The notes: generated by a model not told the origin, from the letters alone. A stretch of DNA of 46,784 nucleotides from DYTO01 sp040757795 (GCA_040757795.1 JBFLWG010000001.1:1-46784); one strand, 5' to 3'; shown: positions 1-8,513, counted from the first letter of the stretch. Translations and numbers: made by a program.

Positions 1-2630
1 CAGTTTGCGCCCAAGATATCCATTTTGACCTTGGTCGGAGTCTTGCAGCTTACCTGAATCTGCTGCCCGCTGAACCTCAGCCTAACTTCGTTGTCGCTTG
101 TGGTGAGATACAACCTGTTTTCGGCCCACCCGACGAAGTCCCCAGTGGCTGTGGTCAGAGAACCGTTGACGGTATAGGTCCCGTTCTCCTTCACCTTGAT
201 CTTCGCGACCACCACAAGGTATTCGTTTCCGGCTGCGCCGCCAGTGTCTTCCGCGTAATCGCCGTGGCCGCTGCTTTCTATGTAGGCGGCCGGCTCCTCA
301 AAGTTATCGTAATTGTAATTCCCGGTTGTCGTGTAGGTGTCCTCGCCATTGATAAATGTCGTGCCACCGCCGACGGACGGAATCTCCCCCCACAACTGGA
401 GCGTTACATTGTATGGTCCATTTTTCTGCTTGAGGCGTATTTGAGAACCGCTGAACTTCAGGGTTATTGTGTAGTTGTCCGCGCTGTTGTTTTCCAGCCA
501 GTTGTCCGCTCCAGCAAATGATATGAAATTCCAACCGGTGTTGTCTTTCAGGTTCGCGCCTATGTGGTACATGCCCGATTTTCTAACGTTCAACTTCGCG
601 TTGACCACCAGCCAGTCGTAAAGATTGTCGTTGTCGGAATCTATGTTTTCAGTCGTGTGCTGCCCTGAGACGAACGATGCGAATGGCGGGCTGAAGTTGT
701 CGTACTTGTAAGGGGTCGTAATGGTGTAATCATCCGTGCCGATTGTTTCCCAGGTCTGGGTTTTTAGCCAGATGTTTACCTTGTAAGGGGCGTTTTCCAG
801 AGAATTCCGGATTGCAGGGCCGCTGAAGAAGAGGTTTATTGTGTATGTGTCGCCGTTGTCCAAAGTTACGATATTTTCTGCCCATGTTATCCATTGCCAG
901 TTGTTGTTGTGAAGGCTCCCGTTGATGATGTAGGTGCCCGACGTCATGGCCTGCACTTTGGCGGTCACGCGCAGATAGTCAAACTTCCCATCGTTGTCTG
1001 TGTCTATTCCCACATCGGTATGGTCTCCACGAATCAGAACAGCTGGCGACGGCTCGAACATGTCGTATTTGTACCCCAATATTGTGAGTGCATTGAAATT
1101 TTCGTCCCACCATTGGGTGCTCGGGTCGTTCACGTTCAGCTGCAGTTCATACTGATCGTTTTCCCACGACTGGTAAATCTGATAACCTGTAAACTTCAGC
1201 TCAACTTGGTAGGTCCCGGTGGTAGAGTAGTAGTTATCGGCCCAGGCCTCCGCAATCTTGTATGACCTGCTGGCGTTGAACAGGTCACCGTGGACATTGT
1301 ACTGGCCAGGGCTGTACACCTCAATCTTGGCTTTCACAACCAGATAATCCAACTTTCCATCGTTGTCTGTGTCCCGATTTTCCGTGGTGTGCGGCTGTGA
1401 ACCCGTGGTGCTGATTTCCACCGGGGGGTTCTGGAAACTTGACCATTGATAGGGCTGTGTCCAGGAGTTGTCAGTGTTTATCAAAGTATTAAAATTATCT
1501 TCAATCCGCACATCAATGAAATATGGGCCGCTGCCCTTGTTGCTGTAAATCCTGCGGCCGTCAAAAGATATTGTTACAATGTTGTCGGCAGACGAGAGAT
1601 TTCTAGTGTTTTCTCTTATGTCTATGTTAAACCTGTTCGGATTGTTCCAGCTGTCTGACCAAAGTTCTGCGTGGACTTTGTAGCTGCCGGAGACTTTCAC
1701 TTTTGTTTCGACGGTCAATATCAAGTTCTCATTTTCAGGGTCAGAGTCCCCGTTATACGGTGAGGCAGACATTGAAAAGATTTTCACGGGGAGGACCTCG
1801 AAATTTTCGTAATAGTAGGGGTAGTTTATGAAATAATCAAAACGATCGACGAACATGTTGGAGTTGTTGTCCACAGATATTTCCGCAAAGTATGGGCCGT
1901 TTTCTCCAAAATCATTAATGTAACGCCCGTCGAAGTCCACAAAAGTAGTATTGGTACCAACGTTTATCCAGACCGTGCTATCGAACGATGTTATTTTTCT
2001 GCGGTTGTCCACGTTCTCGTTATCGTACAAATCCGCGCGCACTTTGTAGTTGTCAGACTTTTTGGCTTCAATCGGGACCGTTAGCCTCAGATAATCCTGC
2101 AAATTGTCCTGCAAATTGTCGGTATTCAGAACGCTGTCGGTGACTCCCTGCAAGATTTTCGCTGACACGACAGCTGTGTTCTCCGAACGCGTGAAAGTAG
2201 AAAAAACGTTGTCAATGGTTGTCACAACCCACGTGTAGTCCTGCCTAGAAGGTGCCGGAAGCGCCGGAGGTCTAGCATAGAACTTGAATGGCGGGCTCCA
2301 CTGACCAGTGCCGACCGAGGCGCTCGGACTGCTGTAACGAATGTTTTCTCCATCGTAGCCCTGCCATTGCCAGCCAGCTGGAGTGCTATTCTCGGAAAAA
2401 TTGGAAAATCCGGACGGCACTCTTATGATGATGTTTTCTACATTGTCCGGCCCGTTGTTCAAAAATTGGACAGTTATGATGTTATCTTTGTTTTCAAGAA
2501 GCGTGTCCGGTTGGATGATGTCCTGCCCGCCAGTACTGTGGACCGCCGCCGCCATAGGGGAAAACAGCAGGGTTAAGACTAGAAACAGCGCGAATGCTGC
2601 TGGCACTTTTTTTATGGAATCTTTGCCCAT
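1..2630 (-). CDS. Large secreted repeat protein (surface or extracellular), 3' end beyond window
   Basis: One open frame runs on the minus strand from an ATG at 2630 to the left edge (875 full codons, no stop). The ATG follows a GGAGG site six bases upstream. The N-terminus is a signal peptide: MGKDSIKK, a hydrophobic core, then SPMAAAVHS. Next comes a beta-rich domain of about 130 residues (FLNNGPDNVENIIIRVPSGF), like archaeal/bacterial CARDB or DUF11 modules. About six diverged repeats of roughly 120-135 residues follow. Each has an acidic motif such as TENRDTDNDGKLDYLVV, then a G-x-Y-x-V strand pair, and a later F-(D/S)-G...NGPY motif. The acidic motifs lie near 2120, 1745, 1375, 1000, 640 and 235. 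Asn/Asp/Thr-rich composition and many N-x-S/T sequons suggest a glycosylated exported protein. The repeats resemble calcium-binding or pre-peptidase-like beta-sandwiches, but I do not recognise the family. A stalk or S-layer-associated role is inference. Confidence 0.85.
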   Translation of the reverse strand, partial: MGKDSIKKVPAAFALFLVLTLLFSPMAAAVHSTGGQDIIQPDTLLENKDNIITVQFLNNGPDNVENIIIRVPSGFSNFSENSTPAGWQWQGYDGENIRYSSPSASVGTGQWSPPFKFYARPPALPAPSRQDYTWVVTTIDNVFSTFTRSENTAVVSAKILQGVTDSVLNTDNLQDNLQDYLRLTVPIEAKKSDNYKVRADLYDNENVDNRRKITSFDSTVWINVGTNTTFVDFDGRYINDFGENGPYFAEISVDNNSNMFVDRFDYFINYPYYYENFEVLPVKIFSMSASPYNGDSDPENENLILTVETKVKVSGSYKVHAELWSDSWNNPNRFNIDIRENTRNLSSADNIVTISFDGRRIYSNKGSGPYFIDVRIEDNFNTLINTDNSWTQPYQWSSFQNPPVEISTTGSQPHTTENRDTDNDGKLDYLVVKAKIEVYSPGQYNVHGDLFNASRSYKIAEAWADNYYSTTGTYQVELKFTGYQIYQSWENDQYELQLNVNDPSTQWWDENFNALTILGYKYDMFEPSPAVLIRGDHTDVGIDTDNDGKFDYLRVTAKVQAMTSGTYIINGSLHNNNWQWITWAENIVTLDNGDTYTINLFFSGPAIRNSLENAPYKVNIWLKTQTWETIGTDDYTITTPYKYDNFSPPFASFVSGQHTTENIDSDNDNLYDWLVVNAKLNVRKSGMYHIGANLKDNTGWNFISFAGADNWLENNSADNYTITLKFSGSQIRLKQKNGPYNVTLQLWGEIPSVGGGTTFINGEDTYTTTGNYNYDNFEEPAAYIESSGHGDYAEDTGGAAGNEYLVVVAKIKVKENGTYTVNGSLTTATGDFVGWAENRLYLTTSDNEVRLRFSGQQIQVSCKTPTKVKMDILGAN

Positions 2631-2757
2631 GTCATGCCTCCAAATTGCAATTCCTATAGGCCGGGAGTCAGTAAAAGTGTAGCCTGGAACCGGCCGTTTC
2701 ATTGCCTGAAACGGTAAAAAGCCATTTATTTGTTTGCGCAAGCTCTATTGGTGGCCC
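2631..2757. promoter_or_regulatory. Divergent intergenic promoter region
   Basis: These 127 bases separate the repeat protein (minus strand) from the membrane HTH protein (plus strand). An AT-rich tract at about 2716-2732 (aaaaagccatttatttg) is a plausible TATA element for the rightward gene, about 30 bases before its ATG. The leftward gene has its ribosome site at 2637-2641. No clear operator dyad was seen. Confidence 0.4.
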
Positions 2758-3744
2758 ATGCGGCTAAAAACAGCTTTGCCAGGGGTGCTTCTGGCCCTTC
2801 TGCTGGTCCCTGCGGCAGGGGCGCAGACGCAGTTCCAGATAAACTGGTCCGATTCCGGTGTCGAGATTACAGATAACTCTGGAAAAGAAAACATTGCGAT
2901 GGAATACACGATACTGCAGCAGAGCGAGAATTTGGGTGACACCATCGAGATATGGGGGCCAATTTCCGGTGTCAGCGCCCGAGACTCCACAGGGGCCCTG
3001 ACGCACTCAGACAACATCTCAGAAAACTGGTCCAAGGTGACATTCTACTTCCGGAGCGGGCTGACAGCAGGGGACCGCTCGGCCGTGACAATTGAGTTCA
3101 CAAAAGCTGTCACGTCGGCGGAAAATGGAAAATCGTACACTGTTGGGTACAGGTGGAGCAGGGCGCCGCTGACTTCCCGCACCATAGCCAAACTTCCCAG
3201 AAACAGCGCGCTGCTTGGCACGGAAGTCACTCCATCATCTGTATACACATATGACGGCGTCCTTAATGTCAGGTGGTTCAAGGTTTTGGAGAACTCTTTC
3301 AAAAGCTGGGTAACTTTCGAAAAAAGCGTCACCCCCCCGACCGAAAACACGCCGACGTCGCCAATCCCGACCGGAGGCGAGGTGCCCATCTCCGTGCTGA
3401 TGGCGATGGTAATAGTGTCACTCGTGCTCTCCGGGTTGATAATCTACAAGGCCAGGCCGCCACGGCAGCCAGTCACGGTGCCCGAAAAGCAGCCAGCATC
3501 CCCAGAGGAGGTGAGGAAAATACTGTCGCTTCTAACCGACAACGAGCGGGCTGTTGCCAACCAGCTTCTGAAGCAGGACGACATGGCGCAGAAGGTTTTG
3601 TGCGAGAAGACCGGCATCCCCAAGGCCACGATGTCGCGCACGATAAAAAGCCTAGAAGCTAAGAAAATCGTCAGGCAGACCGGGCACGGCGCCTGGAAGA
3701 GGGTACGCCTGACCAGATGGGCGAAGCAGTGGAAGTCGGATTGA
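2758..3744 (+). CDS. Membrane-anchored winged-helix (HTH) protein with extracellular domain
   Basis: The protein (328 aa from ATG 2758) has a signal peptide (LLALLLVPAAGAQ) and an exported beta-rich domain of about 190 residues. A Pro/Thr-rich linker and one transmembrane segment near residues 217-237 (VPISVLMAMVIVSLVLSG) follow. A cytoplasmic C-terminal winged helix at about 255-328 includes EKTGIPKATMSRTIKSLEAK, a typical MarR/IclR-like recognition helix. This sensor-plus-HTH layout is a known archaeal family of predicted membrane-bound regulators; ligand and targets are unknown. An in-frame TTG at 2734 would add eight residues, but ATG 2758 sits behind a GGTGG site and begins a proper signal peptide. 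The divergent position suggests, without proof, that it regulates or senses the neighbouring repeat protein. Confidence 0.8.
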   Translation: MRLKTALPGVLLALLLVPAAGAQTQFQINWSDSGVEITDNSGKENIAMEYTILQQSENLGDTIEIWGPISGVSARDSTGALTHSDNISENWSKVTFYFRSGLTAGDRSAVTIEFTKAVTSAENGKSYTVGYRWSRAPLTSRTIAKLPRNSALLGTEVTPSSVYTYDGVLNVRWFKVLENSFKSWVTFEKSVTPPTENTPTSPIPTGGEVPISVLMAMVIVSLVLSGLIIYKARPPRQPVTVPEKQPASPEEVRKILSLLTDNERAVANQLLKQDDMAQKVLCEKTGIPKATMSRTIKSLEAKKIVRQTGHGAWKRVRLTRWAKQWKSD

Positions 3745-3752
3745 CCCTTTGC

Positions 3753-4868
3753 TCACGGGATTATCTCGCAACCGTTGTACTTAGTGAACTTGAAATCTTC
3801 AGGCGAGACCGCTCCTTCGGCGAGGAGCCTCCTCATCCTCGGCAGCTGCTCGGCCACTGAATCGGCGAGATTGCGAACGGTGCCGCAGACAATCCTGTAT
3901 TCTTCATCGCTCCACCTCTTGAAGACGTTAGAGTAAAGGCACCGACCCCCGCAGAGTTCAAACATGCCGCAACTTGGACATGGTTCTTCAACAGGGACTC
4001 TGCTCAACTTCGTGGGGTTCGCGCTGGATATATGGCCTAAATAAAATTTCTTCATCCCCCACATTACCGGACAGGGGACTATGTTTCCGTCGGTCTGGAT
4101 TGCGTAATTTGCCCAGCCGGCGCCGCAGCGGAGAAGGCTTCCCTTGCCTTCCAAAAGTGACTGGGCTATCCCCAAGAAAGGGTAAATTTTCAGAACTTTG
4201 CCATCGTTCTCCATCCTGTCCACCCAGAAATTAGCGAGCTTGCGGACGCCCGGGTTGTAGCTCTCCTCCGCCCACCTCCTGAAATCTCTGTCGCTGAAGT
4301 CGTCCCAAAATCCCGCGTTGAGCTGCCAGTGCACCGAAGAAAAACTGAACTCGCTGTTGTCCAGCAACCACGCCACCTGCTTGTAGATGTCGGTCTGCTC
4401 CATCGCCGTCATCCTGGCGATAATTTCCCCCTTGAACCCTCCCTCCTTCACCTGTTTCAGGTTCTCAACGACCTTTCTGAGGGTTCCTTTTCCCCTGTAA
4501 AGGTCCGTAAGTTCCTCATCACCGTCGACCGAAACAGCGATCGTGTGCAACCTGTTGGTGTACTCTGGGCCTAGGTGGTCGAGAAGCATGCCGTTCGTTT
4601 GGACCAAAAAACGCTTGACTCTCACACTGTCCATTATTTTTTTCATATCTTCCGCGCAAAGCAATGGTTCTCCACCGTAGAAAATCAAGGAGCAATCCGG
4701 GTCCTGCCTGCAGAAGCTGTCCAAATTTTCAATATCGTAGTTCACTTTATCAGGTAACTGGTAATCAATTTGGCCATGCGTAACGAAGCTGAAATCCTTG
4801 GCCGCCTCCCCAAAACAGTATTTGCACTGGAGATTGCATTGGGTCGTCAGTATCAAGTGAAAAAACAT
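3753..4868 (-). CDS. Radical SAM/SPASM enzyme, AF1577-like putative peptide-modifying family
   Basis: The protein (371 aa) begins MFFHLILTTQCNLQCKYCF. The CxxxCxxC cysteines (C11, C15, C18) bind the SAM [4Fe-4S] cluster, and FYGGEPLL is the usual GGEP motif. The C-terminal third has a SPASM-type cysteine set (CGAGWANYAIQTDGNIVPC, then CPSCGMFELCGGRCLYSN) for auxiliary clusters. Start and layout resemble the AF1577-type group annotated as putative peptide-modifying radical SAM enzymes; this is recognised by eye. The frame stays open further upstream, but that part reads across the SemiSWEET gene and has no domain, so I place the start at ATG 4868, 17 bases after the SemiSWEET stop. The two genes look like one transcription unit. 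I found no convincing small precursor peptide nearby, so the substrate is unknown. Confidence 0.85.
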   Translation of the reverse strand: MFFHLILTTQCNLQCKYCFGEAAKDFSFVTHGQIDYQLPDKVNYDIENLDSFCRQDPDCSLIFYGGEPLLCAEDMKKIMDSVRVKRFLVQTNGMLLDHLGPEYTNRLHTIAVSVDGDEELTDLYRGKGTLRKVVENLKQVKEGGFKGEIIARMTAMEQTDIYKQVAWLLDNSEFSFSSVHWQLNAGFWDDFSDRDFRRWAEESYNPGVRKLANFWVDRMENDGKVLKIYPFLGIAQSLLEGKGSLLRCGAGWANYAIQTDGNIVPCPVMWGMKKFYLGHISSANPTKLSRVPVEEPCPSCGMFELCGGRCLYSNVFKRWSDEEYRIVCGTVRNLADSVAEQLPRMRRLLAEGAVSPEDFKFTKYNGCEIIP

Positions 4869-4885
4869 GCCATCACTGGACTGCG

Positions 4886-5167
4886 CTAACGGCCGGGCCT
4901 GCGATTTTTGACCATGCCGTATTTCAACTTTGCTGTGAGGAGAAGAGAGAGAAGAAGCATGTTTGCGCTGTTCCACAGGATCACCGAGGCCAAACCTAGC
5001 AAGATACCATAACTCAGCCAGCATGTTACGCCTGCCAAGACCAGAACTGTGAACGGGAGGCTTATCTCGCGCGCGCTCTTGAGCCTCCAGACGCGAACCA
5101 CTTGGGGGATGTACCCGAGAGCCACGATTGCGCCCGCCACCAGGCCTAGAAGTTCTACCTCTGACAT
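4886..5167 (-). CDS. SemiSWEET/PQ-loop family small sugar transporter
   Basis: This 93-residue membrane protein has three predicted helices, the usual size of a SemiSWEET half-transporter that works as a dimer. The first helix carries the PQ motif (GYIPQVVRVWRLKSAREIS). The following helices are LPFTVLVLAGVTCWLSYGIL and VILWNSANMLLLSLLL, with the conserved Asn in the last. Family members move sugars by facilitated diffusion; the substrate cannot be read here. The start is ATG 5167. A TATA-like element lies about 30 bases upstream (near 5192-5203, minus strand), so this gene and the radical SAM gene probably share their own promoter. A longer overlapping frame on the same strand is the false upstream extension of the radical SAM gene. 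Confidence 0.85.
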   Translation of the reverse strand: MSEVELLGLVAGAIVALGYIPQVVRVWRLKSAREISLPFTVLVLAGVTCWLSYGILLGLASVILWNSANMLLLSLLLTAKLKYGMVKNRRPGR

Positions 5168-5235
5168 TTGTTCTCACAACAACTTGTTTTGTTCCAGATA
5201 AAAGTTGGGCACTGTCATCGGCCATGCTGCAATTG

Positions 5236-5859
5236 TTAAAAATTCTTGTCCAAAAGTGACTTGACTTTGCTGACTACTTTTTCCACTTCTTCCTCCCTTT
5301 TTTCAAAGTCGGCGTTTTCGTTTTCCACAATCAGGACGGGAATCTTGACGTGCTTCTGCAGCTCCCTGTAATCGTCGCGCGCGTATGTTTTCTCCATTTC
5401 TTCCCTAGAAACAAGGTGGGAGTCCAGCCCTCGCTCGCGCTCCTCCTGCACCCGCCGGACGTTGCGCGCCCAGCATGTGTCGAATGAAGCGTTTATGTAA
5501 ATTATCAAAGAATTTTTCAGGACCTCGGGGCTGAATCCCTTGAACGCACGGACATAGCTGTCCCGCGAGAACTCGATGAAAAGAAGGCGGTCGGGGCGCT
5601 GGAACTCCTGGGCCTGCTTGTCGAGCCCTTTTATGAGATCGTCCCACACGGTGTCGTCGGTGACCTTAAGCCCGCCGCCCGGGGCCGGGCGCGAGCGCTT
5701 GTGCTTGGTGTCCGTGTCAAAAATGTTCTTGAGAATCGGAAAGTCGTCTATCCTCTTGAACTCTCCCTTGAACCCGCTGTCCCGGAGCTTTTTTTCAATT
5801 GTCCGAAAGACGGCCGACTTCCCGCATCCTGGCCTGCCGAGCAGAAAGATGTTGGGCAA
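5236..5859 (-). CDS. P-loop kinase-like NTPase (adenylate kinase/AAA_33-like)
   Basis: The 207-residue protein starts with a Walker A motif in its first 14 residues (MPNIFLLGRPGCGKSAVFRT). A mid-protein segment reads DRLLFIEFSRDSYV, a likely Walker B-like strand, followed by IIYINASFDTCWARNVRR, which resembles the LID/nucleoside kinase region. The C-terminus is a charged helix. The fold is that of small nucleoside or metabolite kinases; the substrate is unknown. The start is a TTG at 5859 behind GGTGA, four bases after the stop of the TIM-barrel gene, so the two are translationally close and probably co-transcribed. The pairing suggests that the kinase acts on, or regulates, a sugar-phosphate-like substrate; this is inference. 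Confidence 0.75.
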   Translation of the reverse strand: MPNIFLLGRPGCGKSAVFRTIEKKLRDSGFKGEFKRIDDFPILKNIFDTDTKHKRSRPAPGGGLKVTDDTVWDDLIKGLDKQAQEFQRPDRLLFIEFSRDSYVRAFKGFSPEVLKNSLIIYINASFDTCWARNVRRVQEERERGLDSHLVSREEMEKTYARDDYRELQKHVKIPVLIVENENADFEKREEEVEKVVSKVKSLLDKNF

Positions 5860-5863
5860 GACT

Positions 5864-6832
5864 TCACCCTAGTATCCGGCGCAAAAATTCATTCTCGCCG
5901 CGCATGATCTCGTTCCGGCGCAATATCTGCTCCTTCGTCTTGACCGCGGTCTCGACCACTATAAGCTCGGCGCCTTTTTCCTTCACAAGCTGCGCGTAGC
6001 GGATCAGGTTGTCCCTCTTGAGGAGCCCGACCTCCTCCTGCAGAGGCGGGTGGAAAAGCTTCTTGACCGGGACATAGTCGTTCAGGTGGAGCTCCTTGAA
6101 CATGCCGTCGGGGATTTTCTTGATCACATCCTCGGGAGGGTCTGGGACCGGCCTGCCTACATCGGCTCGGGTGAACCAGTGGCCTATGTCAAGGTTAAAG
6201 TAAATCTTCACGCCGTTCTGCCTGACCTCGTCTATCACGCTGCAGACGTCCTCCGGCTCGAAGAATGCCCCGTCGAACGCCGTGTTGTTCTCTAGATGGA
6301 AGGCGATTCCCTTTGAGGACGCGAGGCTCCCCAGCTCTATCATGCTCTTCACAAGGCTTGACCTAATCATGTCATAGTACTTGCCGGCGGCGTGATAGAA
6401 AGGCACGACCCCGGGATGGATTATGCAGTTCTTGCACCCTATCCCCGCGGCGAACTCGAGGTACTTCTTGTGGAGCTCGACAGACGCCTTGCGGTCCTCG
6501 TTGTATGGGGCGCAGACGCTTCCGCCGACGTAAGTGTATGGGTGGTGGAGGGAAAGTGTTATTCCGGACTTCTTTGCCGCCTCCTTGGCTTTTTTCTTTT
6601 GCTCTTCGGTGAAGCCCAAGTAGGGGTTGGGGACGGCGCCGTCCAGCTCCACGTGGTCCAAGCCCTGCCTTTTGGCCTCCTCAACCTGCCCGGCTATGTC
6701 TCCTTTCGCGGGGACCTGCACCGTGGCGTCCATGTCCGCCACCGTGATCTCTCCGGCCTCTAGCTTTCTCTGGTCATCCGGGCTCAGGTAGCCAAAGTAC
6801 AGCAAGTTTGTAAAGTCCCTCCCGAGCTTCAT
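5864..6832 (-). CDS. Sugar phosphate isomerase/epimerase-like TIM-barrel protein (AP endonuclease 2 superfamily)
   Basis: The 322-residue protein has the xylose isomerase-like TIM-barrel pattern. Metal-ligand candidates are SLHHPY, NCIIHPGVVPF, AFHLENN, FNLDIGHWF and FKELHLND, ending with LIVVETAV. These His/Glu/Asp positions at strand ends match the divalent-metal site of the superfamily (sugar isomerases, epimerases, endonuclease IV). It lacks features needed to call it a DNA-repair endonuclease, so the likely role is sugar or polyol metabolism, substrate unknown. The start is ATG 6832. A TATA-like element in the divergent region centred near 6861 sits about 29 bases upstream, giving a leaderless or nearly leaderless transcript. 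The P-loop kinase follows after four bases. Confidence 0.75.
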   Translation of the reverse strand: MKLGRDFTNLLYFGYLSPDDQRKLEAGEITVADMDATVQVPAKGDIAGQVEEAKRQGLDHVELDGAVPNPYLGFTEEQKKKAKEAAKKSGITLSLHHPYTYVGGSVCAPYNEDRKASVELHKKYLEFAAGIGCKNCIIHPGVVPFYHAAGKYYDMIRSSLVKSMIELGSLASSKGIAFHLENNTAFDGAFFEPEDVCSVIDEVRQNGVKIYFNLDIGHWFTRADVGRPVPDPPEDVIKKIPDGMFKELHLNDYVPVKKLFHPPLQEEVGLLKRDNLIRYAQLVKEKGAELIVVETAVKTKEQILRRNEIMRGENEFLRRILG

Positions 6833-6856
6833 ATTCTCAAAGTGAGTCTGAACTGG

Positions 6857-6866
6857 GTTTTAATAG
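6857..6866. promoter_or_regulatory. Shared TATA-like element of a divergent gene pair
   Basis: The sequence gttttaatag lies between the TIM-barrel gene (start 6832, minus) and the CPBP-like gene (start about 6884, plus). Read leftward as CTATTAAAAC it is about 29 bases from ATG 6832. Read rightward it is about 23 bases from ATG 6884. It could serve as box A in both directions. Confidence 0.4.
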
Positions 6867-6883
6867 CCTTCCGAGTGGGCGGC

Positions 6884-8488
6884 ATGGCGGCAAAACTTTT
6901 GATACCTCGCAGGAAGGATATGGCGGGAATGATGTCAAAAGCTGCCTGCTCTCTGGCCATCGCGGCGATTTTTATCCTGGCTGCCATGCCTATAGCCGGC
7001 GCTCAGGTGGCGCCTGTTGAAGATGAGATAACTTACGATTTCACGTCCCCGGAAAATTTGAAGCTCAGCATTCGTTCTTACTATTACGATGAGTTTCTGG
7101 TCCAAGATGTCTACTGGAGGGCCAGAATAGACCTGCTGAGATACATAGAAGAAATAGAGAACTCCAACAAGGACTCCTGGTGGAGAATCGATAACATAGA
7201 CATCAGGTTCGAAAACTTCATGTTTGACGCGTTCCCTCTGACACAGAACCTAGCGATAACAGGCCGCATCCGTCTTGACAACACCAGCGACAACATTCCC
7301 AAGCTATCGGTCAAAAAAATTGTTGAAGGAAGGAATGGGACAGTCACGCTAAAGTTCCCGGCCGGTTACCTCTCGCTTGGAGACCCCCAGCCGAATGAGA
7401 GGCGCAGAGAGAACAGCCGCGATGTCTTGACGTACGGCTTTGAAAACTACATTGAGCTTACCGCTTTTTTCAGTCGTGAAAATTCCGGTCTCGGCAAGGC
7501 ATATTTTGGACACAAGAGCGGCGGCGACATCTTGCTCCTGACCCCGTTTGTCGGGATTGCTGTCCTGACGGTTCTCAGGGTGGTTCTGGTGAAGAAGCGG
7601 GAGAAAAGTGGCGCCGCAAAATTCCTCAAGTCCAAATTCATCGGGCTGGTCGTGGCCCTGAACGGCCTTTTTCTGCTGGCCGTCGGGGCCGTCAGGCTTA
7701 GCGTCCTCAGCACCGTGCCATTTTTCTTCGGGGCGCTGGTCCTTCTGCTGGCCATCGACCCCGGAACGATTTTCAACTTGTTCCTGAAGGCAAGGGCGAA
7801 TCTGGACCCAAGCAAGCCTGCCCACCACTTCCTGGTTTTGACCTACCTGAACATTTTGTGGCCGCTGGTAGCCCTTCTCGCGATGGTTTTGGCCAACGTG
7901 GAGTTCCGGAGGGCTTTCAACCTTGTCATGTCGTGGCATGAGAATTGGTCCCTCATCCCCTTCCTGCTTGTGCTGCTCTCCCTTGCTTTTCTTGTGAAGG
8001 TTGGGTTCAGCTTTTCGCTCCACAGGAGAAAGCGCACGGCCAAGCTCAGGGAGAACGTCATTACCCTTGTGGGCAAACTGAGTCTGGCGAAGAAAAGAAA
8101 GCCGCGCAAGGACTTGCTCCTTGGATTTTCCGGAGCGCTGGTTCTTTTCGCCGCGTCTGCCGTCGCCGTCCTTGTCTTTGGCAGGGTTTCAGTCTACGGC
8201 GGAATCTTGAGTGGGCCCGGGGTGGTCGGCGCGGCGGTGATAGCAGTTTGCGGCGGCTTCGGGAGCGAATTTCTTTTCAGGTGTTTGCTACAGCCAAAGT
8301 TCGGCATTGCGCTGACATCCATCCTGTTCGGGGTCTTCTACAGCGTCTACGGTTTCTTTCCCAATGTCGTCTTGGCGGCGATGGCCGGCGTTCTGCTCGG
8401 CTGGATTTACAGCAAAAGACGGAACATCTGGGGGCCGGCGATTGCCCACTCCGCCTTCCTCTTCCTTTTCCTGATGTTACTAATTTGA
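6884..8488 (+). CDS. Polytopic membrane protein with degenerate CPBP (Rce1/CAAX protease-like) domain
   Basis: From ATG 6884 the product is 534 residues; in-frame ATGs at 6920 and 6929 are also possible, and a GTG at 6842 seems too far upstream. The N-terminus is a signal peptide ending near MPIAGAQ. An exported domain of about 200 residues without a recognised family follows. After it come about ten hydrophobic helices. The last 90 residues look like a CPBP intramembrane protease: SEFLFRCLLQ (from 8264) for the EExxxR motif, FGVFYSVYG for the FxxxH motif, and IAHSAF for the final His motif. Only one of the paired glutamates remains and the motif-2 histidine is Tyr, so proteolytic activity is doubtful. 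It is divergent from the TIM-barrel gene and lies upstream of argG, with its own promoter. Confidence 0.7.
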   Translation: MAAKLLIPRRKDMAGMMSKAACSLAIAAIFILAAMPIAGAQVAPVEDEITYDFTSPENLKLSIRSYYYDEFLVQDVYWRARIDLLRYIEEIENSNKDSWWRIDNIDIRFENFMFDAFPLTQNLAITGRIRLDNTSDNIPKLSVKKIVEGRNGTVTLKFPAGYLSLGDPQPNERRRENSRDVLTYGFENYIELTAFFSRENSGLGKAYFGHKSGGDILLLTPFVGIAVLTVLRVVLVKKREKSGAAKFLKSKFIGLVVALNGLFLLAVGAVRLSVLSTVPFFFGALVLLLAIDPGTIFNLFLKARANLDPSKPAHHFLVLTYLNILWPLVALLAMVLANVEFRRAFNLVMSWHENWSLIPFLLVLLSLAFLVKVGFSFSLHRRKRTAKLRENVITLVGKLSLAKKRKPRKDLLLGFSGALVLFAASAVAVLVFGRVSVYGGILSGPGVVGAAVIAVCGGFGSEFLFRCLLQPKFGIALTSILFGVFYSVYGFFPNVVLAAMAGVLLGWIYSKRRNIWGPAIAHSAFLFLFLMLLI

Positions 8489-8505
8489 CCGCGAGTTGCC
8501 CCAAA

Positions 8506-8513
8506 CTTATTAA
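8506..8513 (+). promoter_or_regulatory. TATA-like box of the argGHC operon
   Basis: cttattaa lies 29-36 bases before the argG ATG at 8542, and a gtggtgg ribosome site sits at 8534-8540. The spacing fits a short-leader archaeal promoter. No operator-like dyad was seen next to it. Confidence 0.45.

Noticed and set aside
1..2630. Repeat region as a CRISPR or tandem DNA repeat array
   Set aside because: The periodicity of about 370 bases is at protein level, with strongly diverged DNA and an open coding frame throughout.
4869..5225. Upstream in-frame extension of the radical SAM gene (119 extra codons)
   Set aside because: It lies over the SemiSWEET gene in another frame, is Arg/Pro/Ser-rich without domain structure, and the family begins at MFFHLIL.
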